Assembly (NCBI GenBank): GCA_022925895.1
Contig: JAKSYS010000542.1
Location: 1 to 42,973 of the forward strand
DNA: 42,973 bases
DNA from: Fragilaria crotonensis
Taxonomy: Eukaryota > Bacillariophyta > Fragilariophyceae > Fragilariales > Fragilariaceae
Reading direction: 5' to 3'
Shown here: positions 22,247-30,953 of the stretch, in pieces
Layout: the number at the start of each line of letters is the position of its first letter
Numbering within the stretch: position 1 is the first letter of the stretch
The notes under the pieces: model-generated
The model's input: only the letters and a program-made list of their open reading frames with translations
The model's database searches: none
Told to the model about the DNA's origin: nothing
Position numbers and translations under genes: made by a program

Positions 22247-23173
22247 TTAAAACTCGCTCAGGTATGCTCGTCGTTTCAATTTGAAAGGGTGCTCAGCCCT
22301 CGAATCCACTACCACTTCCAGTGGGTCAGCAATACCACCTTTGTCTACAATGACTCGTAGAAAGTTGTCTGCATAGGGTATCGGATTGTCAGCCAAAAAC
22401 TCGTGCTTCTCGCCATGAATGTACAGAAAGGGCGTGTTGGGAAGAGCGGTTACGGTGTACTCAATGGCATCTTTCACTTTTTGAAATTTCGGGTGTTCTG
22501 GATAGGTGTGTCCGAATACTACCACAGCCGATGCATTTTTCATCGACTCCTCGTGAGATATCCACCAGGCAAAAGAGTCGTCCACCACACTGTACATCAT
22601 TGGTGCTTGGGTGAAGGGTGTATGCACTACGTGCAGACCGATAACAAAAACATTGTTATGCTCAAACGCGAAATTCTCCCGTCTTCCCTGCTGCCGACCG
22701 ACTTTGTATGGTTTATTCCATTTGCTGTCGAAATCTCTGAACATTGAATGCCACAGAGAATATGCGTGTTGGATGTCTGCACATTCTACAACATCGTTGT
22801 CGCCAATTGTATTGAAGACCGGAACAAGAGATTTCTCCATTATGGCTGCGAATGAGGTATAATGTCGTTCAGAACAATTCTGAAATCGTGTTTTGAGATC
22901 TCCCACATGCATAACAAAATCAGCATTCAAACTAAGCGCATTTATTTGCGAGGGGAGTGCCTCCCGTTCGGAATCAAGGTATGGCACGTCCCCAAGTGCA
23001 TAGAAATGAAGTGTGCCAGTTTGACGCAGCTCCCGTCGGCTGACATCAATCGTCGGCTCTACGAGTTCATAAAGATGATGGTTATGTCCCTTGCACGTGA
23101 CTTGTCTGATGAGAGCATATGATAGCAAGAGCCGAACGTGCATTTTAGCTGATACGGATGTTGGCAACACCAT
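22247..23173 (-). CDS. Secreted calcineurin-like metallophosphoesterase (catalytic copy)
   Basis: The first ATG of the open frame is at 23173 (MVLPTSVSAK), with a second at 23143 (MHVRLLLSYALIRQVTC) that gives a cleaner signal peptide. The metal-site blocks are in order: FYALGDVPY, MHVGDLK, TIGDNDVVEC, VVVFGHTYPEH and YIHGEKHEF. These correspond to the D, GD, GN(H/D), H and GHxH-like motifs of calcineurin-type phosphoesterases, in the variant that has GDxPY instead of DxH. The likely role is phosphoester hydrolysis in the secretory path or outside the cell; the substrate is unknown. The C-terminus DPLEVVVDSRAEHPFKLKRR is nearly repeated in the gene at 40944-41831, so the two are paralogues. 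The frame upstream to 23269 has only a TTG start. Confidence 0.8.
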   Translation of the reverse strand: MVLPTSVSAKMHVRLLLSYALIRQVTCKGHNHHLYELVEPTIDVSRRELRQTGTLHFYALGDVPYLDSEREALPSQINALSLNADFVMHVGDLKTRFQNCSERHYTSFAAIMEKSLVPVFNTIGDNDVVECADIQHAYSLWHSMFRDFDSKWNKPYKVGRQQGRRENFAFEHNNVFVIGLHVVHTPFTQAPMMYSVVDDSFAWWISHEESMKNASAVVVFGHTYPEHPKFQKVKDAIEYTVTALPNTPFLYIHGEKHEFLADNPIPYADNFLRVIVDKGGIADPLEVVVDSRAEHPFKLKRRAYLSEF

Positions 23174-23768
23174 TAAAATGGGGAATGGCAGGAAATTTTG
23201 TGAGAGAAAATCTTTAATACGTTGTCCGTTGAGTGCTGCGTGTGCGCACACTGCACACTCGTTGTGCAATGTGGACTGTATGGAATACTGCTACGTGCGT
23301 ACAAAATGTTGTATTGTGTGTAGTGTGTAGTGTGTACGCTTACATGCTCATGTCGTATACCGTATACGTAGACTTCGTATGAATATGAAGCATACAGGAA
23401 ATACTGGCACTATTGGCAAATAGTGTGGTGCCCAGTGCCGTGCCCATTCATAAACTAAAAATTCGTCCATCGTATGGGGATATCCTTAAACGATCCGGAA
23501 GGTCCGGCAAATGACGGTTTTAATCTTGAGAGGAGAGTGCTAAATATACATCATAGGCAAGGCCTTCCTTTGCTATTTCCTATGTATGACTGACCGGCGG
23601 CCGGCGGGCCGTCGCCGTAACGCCAACAATTCTGCATCCACCCACCATCTCACCATCTCCATCCTCCCACCATACACAGCAACTATACGAAACCTGGTGC
23701 ATTTACATACCAGGTACAAGGGACACTCGAAGCTCGATGCACATTCACGCCATCCAACAATTATAACC
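23174..23768. promoter_or_regulatory. Divergent intergenic region
   Basis: About 600 bases between divergently transcribed genes, so both promoters should be here. It contains TGTGTAGTGTGTAGTGTGTA near 23315-23335 (short tandem repeat) and TATACCGTATACG near 23355. No firm promoter element is identified. The open frame upstream of 23769 is in frame with the next gene but rich in Arg/His/Ser and probably untranslated. Confidence 0.4.
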
Positions 23769-24500
23769 ATGGTCCGATACGTCCCACCTCCTGACTCTAT
23801 CTTTCAACGATTCCTGATAATCGCCGCCTGCGGGTTATGGCTTCTATTATTAATTGGCGGCATGTCATTTTACATTGGGGAACAAGCGGAAATTGCTCAT
23901 ATGGACAAGGTCCGAAACACTCCAGTGATCTCACTCGGTGAATGCAAGGTCGATGAGCACATTGTAAACTGCGGGAATTGTGGGCAATGCAGCAATCGGG
24001 ATGATATCCAGGTCTATGAAGATGTTCCATCCCTCACTGCTGCCATTGACGAATGTTCGAGGTACGCATTTCTGTTTGGATGGTACAGAGCTGAAGAATG
24101 TCTCAAGAAGAAACTGTCCCTATCCAAGGGGTGCACGAACTGTTGGATGTTGAATGCGGAATGTCGCAAATCACTTTGTTTTCATATTTGCGCAAAACAA
24201 AGCGCAAGCCATTTCTTTCTGTCAAATGGTGCCAACAATTCCTCAGTTCTGGACAAATGTGAGGAATGCAAGGACCTGCGCTGTGGAGGGTATCTGGATC
24301 AGTGCGCAGGGGCAACCCCGCATCGGGTCGGAATCGCGAGTAGTAGTAATGGTTCCTATTCGACAGCAGCAACGGACGTATGCCAAACAGCGGATTGGAA
24401 TTATATTCGCGGAGTTGTGGTTGATGCAGCGGCGCAAACTGTGGAAAATGTTGACAAGGTCGAGGACGACTTGGCAAGTGAGGTGAATGATGAGCTCTGA
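23769..24500 (+). CDS. Cys-rich single-pass membrane protein, stramenopile-type
   Basis: Function unknown. I chose the ATG at 23769 (MVRYVPPPDSIFQRF) because it directly precedes one hydrophobic segment (LIIAACGLWLLLLIGGMSFY, residues about 16-35) and a 200-residue Cys-rich ectodomain; the open frame extends upstream to 23586 but that part is low quality. The domain has about 18 cysteines, with blocks CGNCGQCSNRDDIQVY, KGCTNCWMLNAECRKSLC and KCEECKDLRCGGYLDQCAGA. Regular Cys pairs suggest disulfides in the secretory lumen or outside. The last 40 residues are acidic. From memory, similar proteins with an NCGxCS block occur in oomycetes and diatoms, but no function is known to me. The minus strand has long shadow frames. 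Confidence 0.72.
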   Translation: MVRYVPPPDSIFQRFLIIAACGLWLLLLIGGMSFYIGEQAEIAHMDKVRNTPVISLGECKVDEHIVNCGNCGQCSNRDDIQVYEDVPSLTAAIDECSRYAFLFGWYRAEECLKKKLSLSKGCTNCWMLNAECRKSLCFHICAKQSASHFFLSNGANNSSVLDKCEECKDLRCGGYLDQCAGATPHRVGIASSSNGSYSTAATDVCQTADWNYIRGVVVDAAAQTVENVDKVEDDLASEVNDEL

Positions 24501-24788
24501 GGTCCGTCCACTCACAGCGATTCGGTCGGTTCACATCGTGGCACACCTTACACCTCTACATCTTACATGGTGCAATGTGTCTAATATAACCTGCTAGCAA
24601 TTCAAGACCATTGATTTTCCTTGAGGAGAGATACCAACGTGCGGCAGCCGACCAACACTATTTCTGTCCCGTGCAGTGCATAGCGCACTCGATTGGAAGA
24701 TGAAATGTGAAACGATTTCCCTTTTAATTGATGAAATCATCACAGATTTTGCAAGTGTATCGGCGTGAAGCACTAGCTCAGATGTTTC

Positions 24789-25847
24789 CTACCGCTCTTG
24801 CAGCGCAATAGCCATGGCATCTTTAACATCCGCCTCGGGCACAAATCGAAACCATTCGTCGCACGATTTCTTGGCCTGCTCCAAAATTTCTAGCAGTTCG
24901 GTTGGATTCCTTGGCTCTTCGCTGCGCGTGGCCCGCAGCTGATACTGTAGCTCTGCCTTGGAATCATCAATGGCAGTCAAGACTTGATTGCGATATAAAT
25001 CCCGCAAATCCAAATCACTGCGGATCACCGCAGTCACATCTGGCAAATCATCGTTTCGAATTCGTCGTTTGCGTTCTTCCGCGCTTCCAGTAAAGATGTA
25101 GGATTCTCCAAAGACGAGATTGTTGGTGTACGCATTAAAGGCGGCCCGCATCGGATTGTCTCGTTCCAAGGCTTGTTGGCAATTACGTAATATTTTCCAT
25201 TGACGCTCTTCGCCCCATTGCTCAAAGGCCTGATTGATTTGAGAAGCAGGATCAATAATAGGAGAATCATCAAAAGGATCGGCTCGCCTTTGTTCCGCTT
25301 GAGCTTTGTTCCATGACGACCAAGTCTTGACTTGCATGTACTTTTTCGATGACATGGCTTCGCCCTTTGTCAAGAACGTTGGGGGGTTCAGTAACAAGCG
25401 CTCCTCCAGGTCTTTCCATCGCTGCTCCTGTTGATCATTTGGCGATTCTTGCAAGGCTTTCGCGAGCAGGAGCAATTCATCAATATAGATCCGCACGCGG
25501 CACGCTGGCAATAGATTTTCCAACGAGGGTGCAAAGGGCTGTCGTGACTGCACCGTCGCAGTGGCTCCTTCGTCCGCTGACACCCGATCGTATGGTAAAA
25601 TCGGTATAATAAGCGCTACGACGCTTGTCAGGGCTGGTTGGAACAAGGAACACATGGCCCTTCGAGAGATTGTTCCATCGGCCATCAATGGCCTGTCAGT
25701 CATCCTTCTCCTACTAGTTATTGTCTCGAACTGTTCGCTATGGGAACAAGAAACGGGGCTTGTGTTGAAGGCAATTATTGCCTCGGCGTGCAGCAACAAT
25801 GCCACCAAAGCGAAGCACCCAGCACAGTCATGGTACGCACATCTCAT
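24789..25847 (-). CDS. Probable thylakoid-lumen protein with tripartite targeting, function unknown
   Basis: ATG at 25847 gives MRCAYHDCAGCFALVALLLH and then AEAIIAFNTSP, a signal peptide with an ASAFAP-like motif (plastid import). About 60 residues later comes TISRRAMCSLFQPALTSVVA followed by a hydrophobic run and VSADE, a twin-arginine lumen signal. The mature part of about 215 residues starts near LENLLPACRVRIYIDELLLL and is helical and charged, ending in KDAMAIALQER. I do not recognise the family; the opening block resembles small helical lumen proteins of photosystems (PsbQ-like folds), but the length is greater and this is weak. The frame extends upstream to 26000 without adding convincing sequence. 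Confidence 0.65.
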   Translation of the reverse strand: MRCAYHDCAGCFALVALLLHAEAIIAFNTSPVSCSHSEQFETITSRRRMTDRPLMADGTISRRAMCSLFQPALTSVVALIIPILPYDRVSADEGATATVQSRQPFAPSLENLLPACRVRIYIDELLLLAKALQESPNDQQEQRWKDLEERLLLNPPTFLTKGEAMSSKKYMQVKTWSSWNKAQAEQRRADPFDDSPIIDPASQINQAFEQWGEERQWKILRNCQQALERDNPMRAAFNAYTNNLVFGESYIFTGSAEERKRRIRNDDLPDVTAVIRSDLDLRDLYRNQVLTAIDDSKAELQYQLRATRSEEPRNPTELLEILEQAKKSCDEWFRFVPEADVKDAMAIALQER

Positions 25848-26281
25848 GGTGAAATGATTAGAAATAACAAGTGCTCGAATAACCGAACACTTGGCAGTTG
25901 GTGCTACTGTATGATATTGTTGTGAGCATACATAAAAGGGGGCTCGACACAAAACATCAACTACCGGTATACTGCATGCAAGGTGCAAGTACTGTCGCAA
26001 CTCATTCTGTCGTCATGTGTCTTGATGTCTTGATTCCTGATCCAACCAGTATCATAGTACTGGTACTTGTTGATTACTACAGAACCACATACTTGTAGTG
26101 GAGTACGAGTACTGGAGTACAGGGACTCGCACCTACTGACGGAATGGTATGTCATAGGTCATAGGTCATAGTCATATGTCATAGTCATAGCACAAGCACT
26201 CCAGTCAGATTAGATTGTCGTTCCATGGTGCATAGTTTCTGATACTACAGTACAAGCGTACTTGTACGTGATTAACACTTA
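25848..26281. other. Gene-free stretch with TAC/GTA-rich sequence and TCATAG microrepeats
   Basis: Likely holds the promoter of the minus-strand lumen gene. The part 26040-26120 is dominated by words such as AGTACTGGTACTTG. From about 26151 to 26190, GTCATAG units recur with one- or two-base spacers. No gene seen. Confidence 0.5.
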
Positions 26282-27057
26282 CTACCTCCGTTCCAAAAAA
26301 AGAGTGCCATTTGACCGAACAGTAAGGTAAATTCTGGCATTTCACCGAAACGTCATGTCATTTGCATTGTTCGTGATGAAAGGAACACATCCATGTATAA
26401 CATTGAATACAAGCGCGATCGTTTGAATGTTCATTTCTCAGTTTTAAAAGTTAAAAATAAGCCATCTATTAGTTTTTAGACTTTAAGTTTCGATTGGTGA
26501 CACCACGGACCTTGAGCCCAAGTTAAGACATTCTCGGAAGACAAAAATGAACAACTTACTTACTGGGCAGAAAAGTCGGAAACTCGTTTTCAGCTTGCTG
26601 AAGGAGCTCAAAAAGCACGGAAATCGACGAAATTTTTGTCGGGAACGTAACCGCCGCAGGACATGGCGTCGTTTGTGTCTACGACCAAGTAGGACCGTTT
26701 GTGAGGGAACACTTAAATGCATTTTTCAATCCGGGCAAACGACAGTTTTGGTACTTTCAGATATTGCTAAGTAAATGTCTTTCAAACTGTGTCAAGACAA
26801 AACCATGAATATTTTTATTAATGATCATTCCCTATGTAAATAATGTGTGCGTCAATGAAAGGACAGGTATGACAGGCAGCATAGGCGGAATTTTTTAAAC
26901 TTTAGCGGAATTATATCTAAGTAATGGCCGTTGAGACAACGCGAGCATCGCCGAAACGTGGAAACATACTGCTCGTCTACAGCAAAATGACCAAAAGACA
27001 CCAAATGAGAACCCTAATAGAAAATCAAATGGCACTCTTTTTTTGGAACGGAGGTAG
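26282..27057. mobile_element. Tc1/mariner-like (Stowaway-like) element with perfect 32-bp TIRs
   Basis: The ends are exact inverted copies of 32 bases: CTACCTCCGTTCCAAAAAAA then GAGTGCCATTTG at 26282-26313, and the complement at 27026-27057. TA dinucleotides flank both sides (26280-26281 and 27058-27059), as expected from the TA target duplication of Tc1/mariner elements. The start CTACCTCCGTTCC closely resembles the CTCCCTCCGTTCC start of plant Stowaway MITEs and related mariner-like elements. The 776-base body has only a short frame (26547-26774) with no recognised transposase signature, so the copy is non-autonomous or a decayed internal-deletion product. Confidence 0.85.
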
Positions 27058-27432
27058 TAATACTTAACACTGTACTGTACCAGGTCCTCTACGGTAGTGT
27101 GAACTACAGTAGTAGGAGTACATAGCTCTTTAAATCAGGGGGTACTACTAGAGTAGCTACTACTGGTAGTACCGATAGTACTTGTACCAGATAACCCAAG
27201 ACCTTCCTGACCGTTTTCGGGTCATGTGGGTTTCGCTGTGAAGACGTATCATATCTACATATGAAAACTTCACATCTCGCGTCTTGCGTCTACAAGACGA
27301 CGTGAGACATTGAACGTCGCTTGTGTGCGAACAGTATTACACACAGATCTCGGAGACTGCAACTCGTCTCGCTCGATAGGAACGGGCAACGGGTCTGGGA
27401 GAAGTGTCTCACATCTCACACGTGGACTGGAA
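27058..27432. other. Upstream region of the glycosyltransferase gene
   Basis: TAC/GTA-rich words fill 27060-27200 (CTACTACTGGTAGTACCGATAG). An open frame in phase with the downstream gene begins at a TTG (27310) but the sequence to 27432 looks untranslated. It should contain the promoter; no element is firmly identified. Confidence 0.4.
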
Positions 27433-28458
27433 ATGAAGAGCTATTGGAAACTTAGTGCGCTCGTCGTGCTCTTGGCCAGTTTGGTTATCAGATTCGTGTT
27501 GTTTCACTTGGATAGTAAGGGTTGGAATCTAACTGGCGTTGGCGATGTTATGTCAGAAGCGCAATTGATCCTCAAGGGCAATCGGTTCGACTTGTTGGAC
27601 AAATCTCGGATTGCCTTGGTCATGTTCGACACTCGAGAAGTACGAAGTGGAGATTACTGGTATACTTCTGCCCAATGGAACTCTGCATATTGCATGAGCC
27701 ACGGGCACCGATTTGTGTTTTATTCAATGCACAATGACACATGCATATCAAAAAATCCATCTGTTCTGCTGAACCCCGTGTGGTGCAAAGTGAAGGCGAT
27801 GCAACGTGCACAACAAGACTTGGGCGACAAAGTGGACTTCTTTTTCTACTTGGATTCCGATTCTGTTATTTCACTGCCCTACTTTCACTTCTCACTAAAC
27901 GACCTGCTGCAGAACATGACATCCAAGCTTAACTGGAATACAGCCCAGCGACCTTTTGTTTTCAATCAAGAAGGTGTAAGCTGGTGGTGCGGCATTGTCC
28001 TTCCACCAACAAGATTCTTTTACTGTTTAAATACCGGTACAGTCGTTTGGAGAAGTTCCGAAAGAGCCGTACAAGTACTAGAACGATGGTGGGCATCGGC
28101 TTTGGATCCGTATGAAACCGAAGAGTTCGATGCAAACAACAAAACCAATCTTCGATTCGCATTTCGTAGCGATTGGCCGTGGGAACAGGATCGAGCCATG
28201 TTTTTGGTTCACGCAAACGACACCATTGCATCGTACATACAAGTGGCGCCACAGCCCAACCAATCTGAAATGGACTTTTATGTGGGGAACTATGATTGGT
28301 GCCTGTCTCACTTTCCTGAATCCCATTGCTTTGTGGCCCATTACTGTGTCGATCATCTGGCAAAATCCTTCATGGGAGTTTTGTATGCCAATTATTCCGA
28401 GATCTACTTCAATTTGACGAGTACAGACGAAAACTTTAATGTTACCTTTCTCGATTAA
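27433..28458 (+). CDS. Type II membrane glycosyltransferase-like protein
   Basis: The first ATG (27433) is followed by MKSYWKLSALVVLLASLVIR then FVLFHLD, a short cytosolic tail with one signal anchor (residues 6-27), as in Golgi glycosyltransferases. The lumenal domain of about 310 residues contains FFFYLDSDSV near residue 137, a DxD motif for nucleotide-sugar and metal binding, flanked by the WCKVKAMQRAQ and FNQEGVSWWCG blocks that fit a GT-A fold. Several N-glycosylation sequons (NMT, NKT, NDT, NYS, NLT, NVT) agree with a lumenal location. Intact single exon of 341 residues. The donor sugar and GT family cannot be decided; GT34- or GT77-like enzymes are candidates. Confidence 0.72.
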   Translation: MKSYWKLSALVVLLASLVIRFVLFHLDSKGWNLTGVGDVMSEAQLILKGNRFDLLDKSRIALVMFDTREVRSGDYWYTSAQWNSAYCMSHGHRFVFYSMHNDTCISKNPSVLLNPVWCKVKAMQRAQQDLGDKVDFFFYLDSDSVISLPYFHFSLNDLLQNMTSKLNWNTAQRPFVFNQEGVSWWCGIVLPPTRFFYCLNTGTVVWRSSERAVQVLERWWASALDPYETEEFDANNKTNLRFAFRSDWPWEQDRAMFLVHANDTIASYIQVAPQPNQSEMDFYVGNYDWCLSHFPESHCFVAHYCVDHLAKSFMGVLYANYSEIYFNLTSTDENFNVTFLD

Positions 28459-28856
28459 TATTCTCCAGCATTTTTTACTAGTTCTGTGTCCAAGGTGAGT
28501 TACGAAGGCTTTGAAATACCAAAAGGACCCGAGAACACTACAGATCTGGTTAACACAGTGGTTTGCAGAAATGATTATGCTTTGAACTAGAACAAGGCCG
28601 ATCATCTGAGGTGGTCCCAGTATGACAGCGACGGCCGTATAGATCGGTGTTGGTTGCGAGGGTGCATTCCATCGATGTCATGGTCTAAGTTTCCCGTTAG
28701 CCAATTGGGACTACAACAAGGAGTTTGTGTGGGTTCTCTACGTATGACCGACATCCAAAATGGTTGGCGTATGATGTATTCTATTTAAAACTTATCTCTA
28801 GATCCAACGTACGGGACGCCGCCAACAGCAACACCCATCGAATAACCTAGGTGCAA
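28459..28856. other. Convergent intergenic stretch
   Basis: 400 bases between the stops of two converging genes. No gene, repeat or clear terminator hairpin recognised. Confidence 0.5.
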
Positions 28857-30953
28857 TCATCCTCCAACTCCCATGACTCCAGGATGCATCATGCCTCCAG
28901 GACCAGGCATGGGCGAACCGAAAAACGGCTGAGCCATGGTAGGCCCCCGCGGCAGGTTGCGTCGCTCTTGCATTACCTTGTCATAGGCACGTTGCTGATA
29001 CTCATCCAATCGTCCCCTGAAAATATTGGGCCCGACAAGCTCGCCCAATTCTTCCGCGCACTGTCCTGCCGCATGCTGGGACAGTGCAGATTCAGTTTTC
29101 GATTCCATGGCATTCATCAACACGTCCATAAACATTTGCAGATACAACGTTTTGAACCGCTGCTTGCCCAGAGCCCGCGCCATGACTGGTAACTGACGAA
29201 AAAGCGTCGCGCGCATATCATCAGCATGCGGAAAATGCTTGAGGCGACACACGTCGGCCATTTGTTGCATGAGAGGCAACAAGATATCATCGGGTGGGGG
29301 AGACACCTCTGCGGTAGTGCCAATCAGCTCGCGCATTAGATAAATGCAACCATCAGTTGTTTCCCACGGTGCCTTGGGACGGGAGACCCCACAATTGCCA
29401 CAGCCAATGCGACCCGCACCGCCCTTGCGCAACTTGGGAGCGAGGGAACCGCAAGAATAAAGCTGCTGTTCGGAATGCGCATCAATGTCATTCTGGTGCT
29501 TCTTGTGGTCCTCCTTGGTCATGGCAGGCTGGTCTTTCGCGGACGAAAGGTTTGACTTCAAGAAATCCAATACGTCTCGTTGCATATCTGGATAGGCCAG
29601 CATCGCATCCCCGAGAGCCACTGCAGCATCCTCGCGGACACTCCAGATTTGATCGGTCAATTGCTCAAACCATTTCTCCTTGAGCATGGGCAATTCCGCC
29701 AAGGACTCCTCAGGATACGCTCGGACAAAGCGACCGCATGCCAAACAGGCCTCATCTCGAACGGGCCAACTCTCATCGTGAAAGCACATGAGCAACGCTT
29801 GCAACAAGGTTTGGACGTGGGGTGCCAATGAATCAGCGTGTTTGGGAGACGTTCCGAGTTTGAGCGCCAATTCTGCGACCGCTTGGCATGCCGCTTCGCG
29901 AACGGCGTGGTTGTCGGCATCGCACATTTGCACGTAGTAGCGACAGATCGCCGGAGCGCACTGCGCTACGGCATCGACGCCGCCGCCGTGTTCGAACAAG
30001 ATTAACCACGTGTCATGTGAATAGAGTTTGACACCCTGGGCGAGATAAAATCGATTCAAACACATGCGCGGAATCAGTGTAGGGTAGAGGGTTTCCGTGT
30101 GCCATTCTTCCCGTGGGTGCTGGAGAAGGGCTTGGAAAAAGACACGACAGAGGACGGATGCAGCCATGCGAACTTGTGACCAATTGTCGGCGAGTGTGAC
30201 CTTGAGAACCTTGACGATGGAAAGACGTAAAGGAGAGGAAGGATCGAGAAGCATATCGGTGTAGTTGTCCTTGGCGGCTGTGACCCACTGTTCCAAGACA
30301 GCGATTCCGGCAGCGCGGACGTGTCGATTGACGTGCTTGATGCAAGAGTATTCACAAGCCTCGAGGAGTTGAGGACTCAGGGTAAAGTGAGCAAAGTAAT
30401 CGGAAGCAGCCACGTAGGAGGCAAGGCCTTGCCAGTTCGTCTCCAAGGCTCTCCATCCTGTTGTATCATCCAAAGCCCCAGTCGAGGACTTGCTGTAGTT
30501 GGCAGTTGTTTCGTCTCGACCAGCTTCCAAGTGGTGGTATAAAGAATTTAGGATTGAATCATGAAGGCGTTTCTTTGCGTCCAAGAGTGAATCTTCCTTC
30601 AAAGCAATAACAGCCCCAACAGCCTTGGCAACCAGAGTCCGAACACGAGGCTCCTTATGTTCTAAATGAGTAGTGGAGGCCTCCAACAATGCTTTCCCAA
30701 GACGCAACAACTCTTCATGAGAAACTAGCATATCCGATGCATCTTCTCCATCCATGAGAGGAACACGAGGACCTTCCACATACGTATAAGTTCCAGATCC
30801 ACCACTGCTCTTGTTGCACAAATTGGTTGCCAGATATAGACCTACAGCAAGAGGCTCCCATCGATCCGAAGACGTGTAATGGGATAACAAGGAGAGGCAG
30901 CCCTCGACATATTCCTCGTTACTCTGCCTCATTTTATCAGAAAGCTCAACCAT
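28857..30953 (-). CDS. HEAT/ARM-repeat protein with a conserved Cys-rich insert
   Basis: About 700 residues of alpha-solenoid repeats, intact. Typical helices include HAVREAACQAVAELALKLGT, DESWPVRDEACLACGRFVRA and IWSVREDAAVALGDAMLAYP. Between repeats, near 29390-29460, lies YSCGSLAPKLRKGG followed by GCGNCGVSRPKAPWETTDG; three cysteines in C-x(19)-C-x-x-C spacing with a W-E block. I recall the same YSCGSLAPKL/PWE arrangement in plant and algal ARM-repeat proteins of unknown function. The C-terminus is Gly/Pro/Met-rich (GSPMPGPGGMMHPGVMGVGG). The first ATG is at 30953 (MVELSDKMRQ). The frame is open upstream to 31079 with protein-like sequence (SGASWISPPPQRALSSLTRR), so an upstream spliced exon is possible. 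Likely a scaffold or adaptor. Confidence 0.78.
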   Translation of the reverse strand: MVELSDKMRQSNEEYVEGCLSLLSHYTSSDRWEPLAVGLYLATNLCNKSSGGSGTYTYVEGPRVPLMDGEDASDMLVSHEELLRLGKALLEASTTHLEHKEPRVRTLVAKAVGAVIALKEDSLLDAKKRLHDSILNSLYHHLEAGRDETTANYSKSSTGALDDTTGWRALETNWQGLASYVAASDYFAHFTLSPQLLEACEYSCIKHVNRHVRAAGIAVLEQWVTAAKDNYTDMLLDPSSPLRLSIVKVLKVTLADNWSQVRMAASVLCRVFFQALLQHPREEWHTETLYPTLIPRMCLNRFYLAQGVKLYSHDTWLILFEHGGGVDAVAQCAPAICRYYVQMCDADNHAVREAACQAVAELALKLGTSPKHADSLAPHVQTLLQALLMCFHDESWPVRDEACLACGRFVRAYPEESLAELPMLKEKWFEQLTDQIWSVREDAAVALGDAMLAYPDMQRDVLDFLKSNLSSAKDQPAMTKEDHKKHQNDIDAHSEQQLYSCGSLAPKLRKGGAGRIGCGNCGVSRPKAPWETTDGCIYLMRELIGTTAEVSPPPDDILLPLMQQMADVCRLKHFPHADDMRATLFRQLPVMARALGKQRFKTLYLQMFMDVLMNAMESKTESALSQHAAGQCAEELGELVGPNIFRGRLDEYQQRAYDKVMQERRNLPRGPTMAQPFFGSPMPGPGGMMHPGVMGVGG

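Noticed and set aside
24103-24546. Minus-strand open frame opposite the Cys-rich membrane protein
   Set aside because: Composition is Arg/His/Pro/Ser-rich, typical of an antisense shadow, and it has no domain.
26547-26774. Short ORF in the TIR element as a transposase
   Set aside because: 75 codons, Arg/Lys-rich, no DDE/D or helix-turn-helix signature visible.
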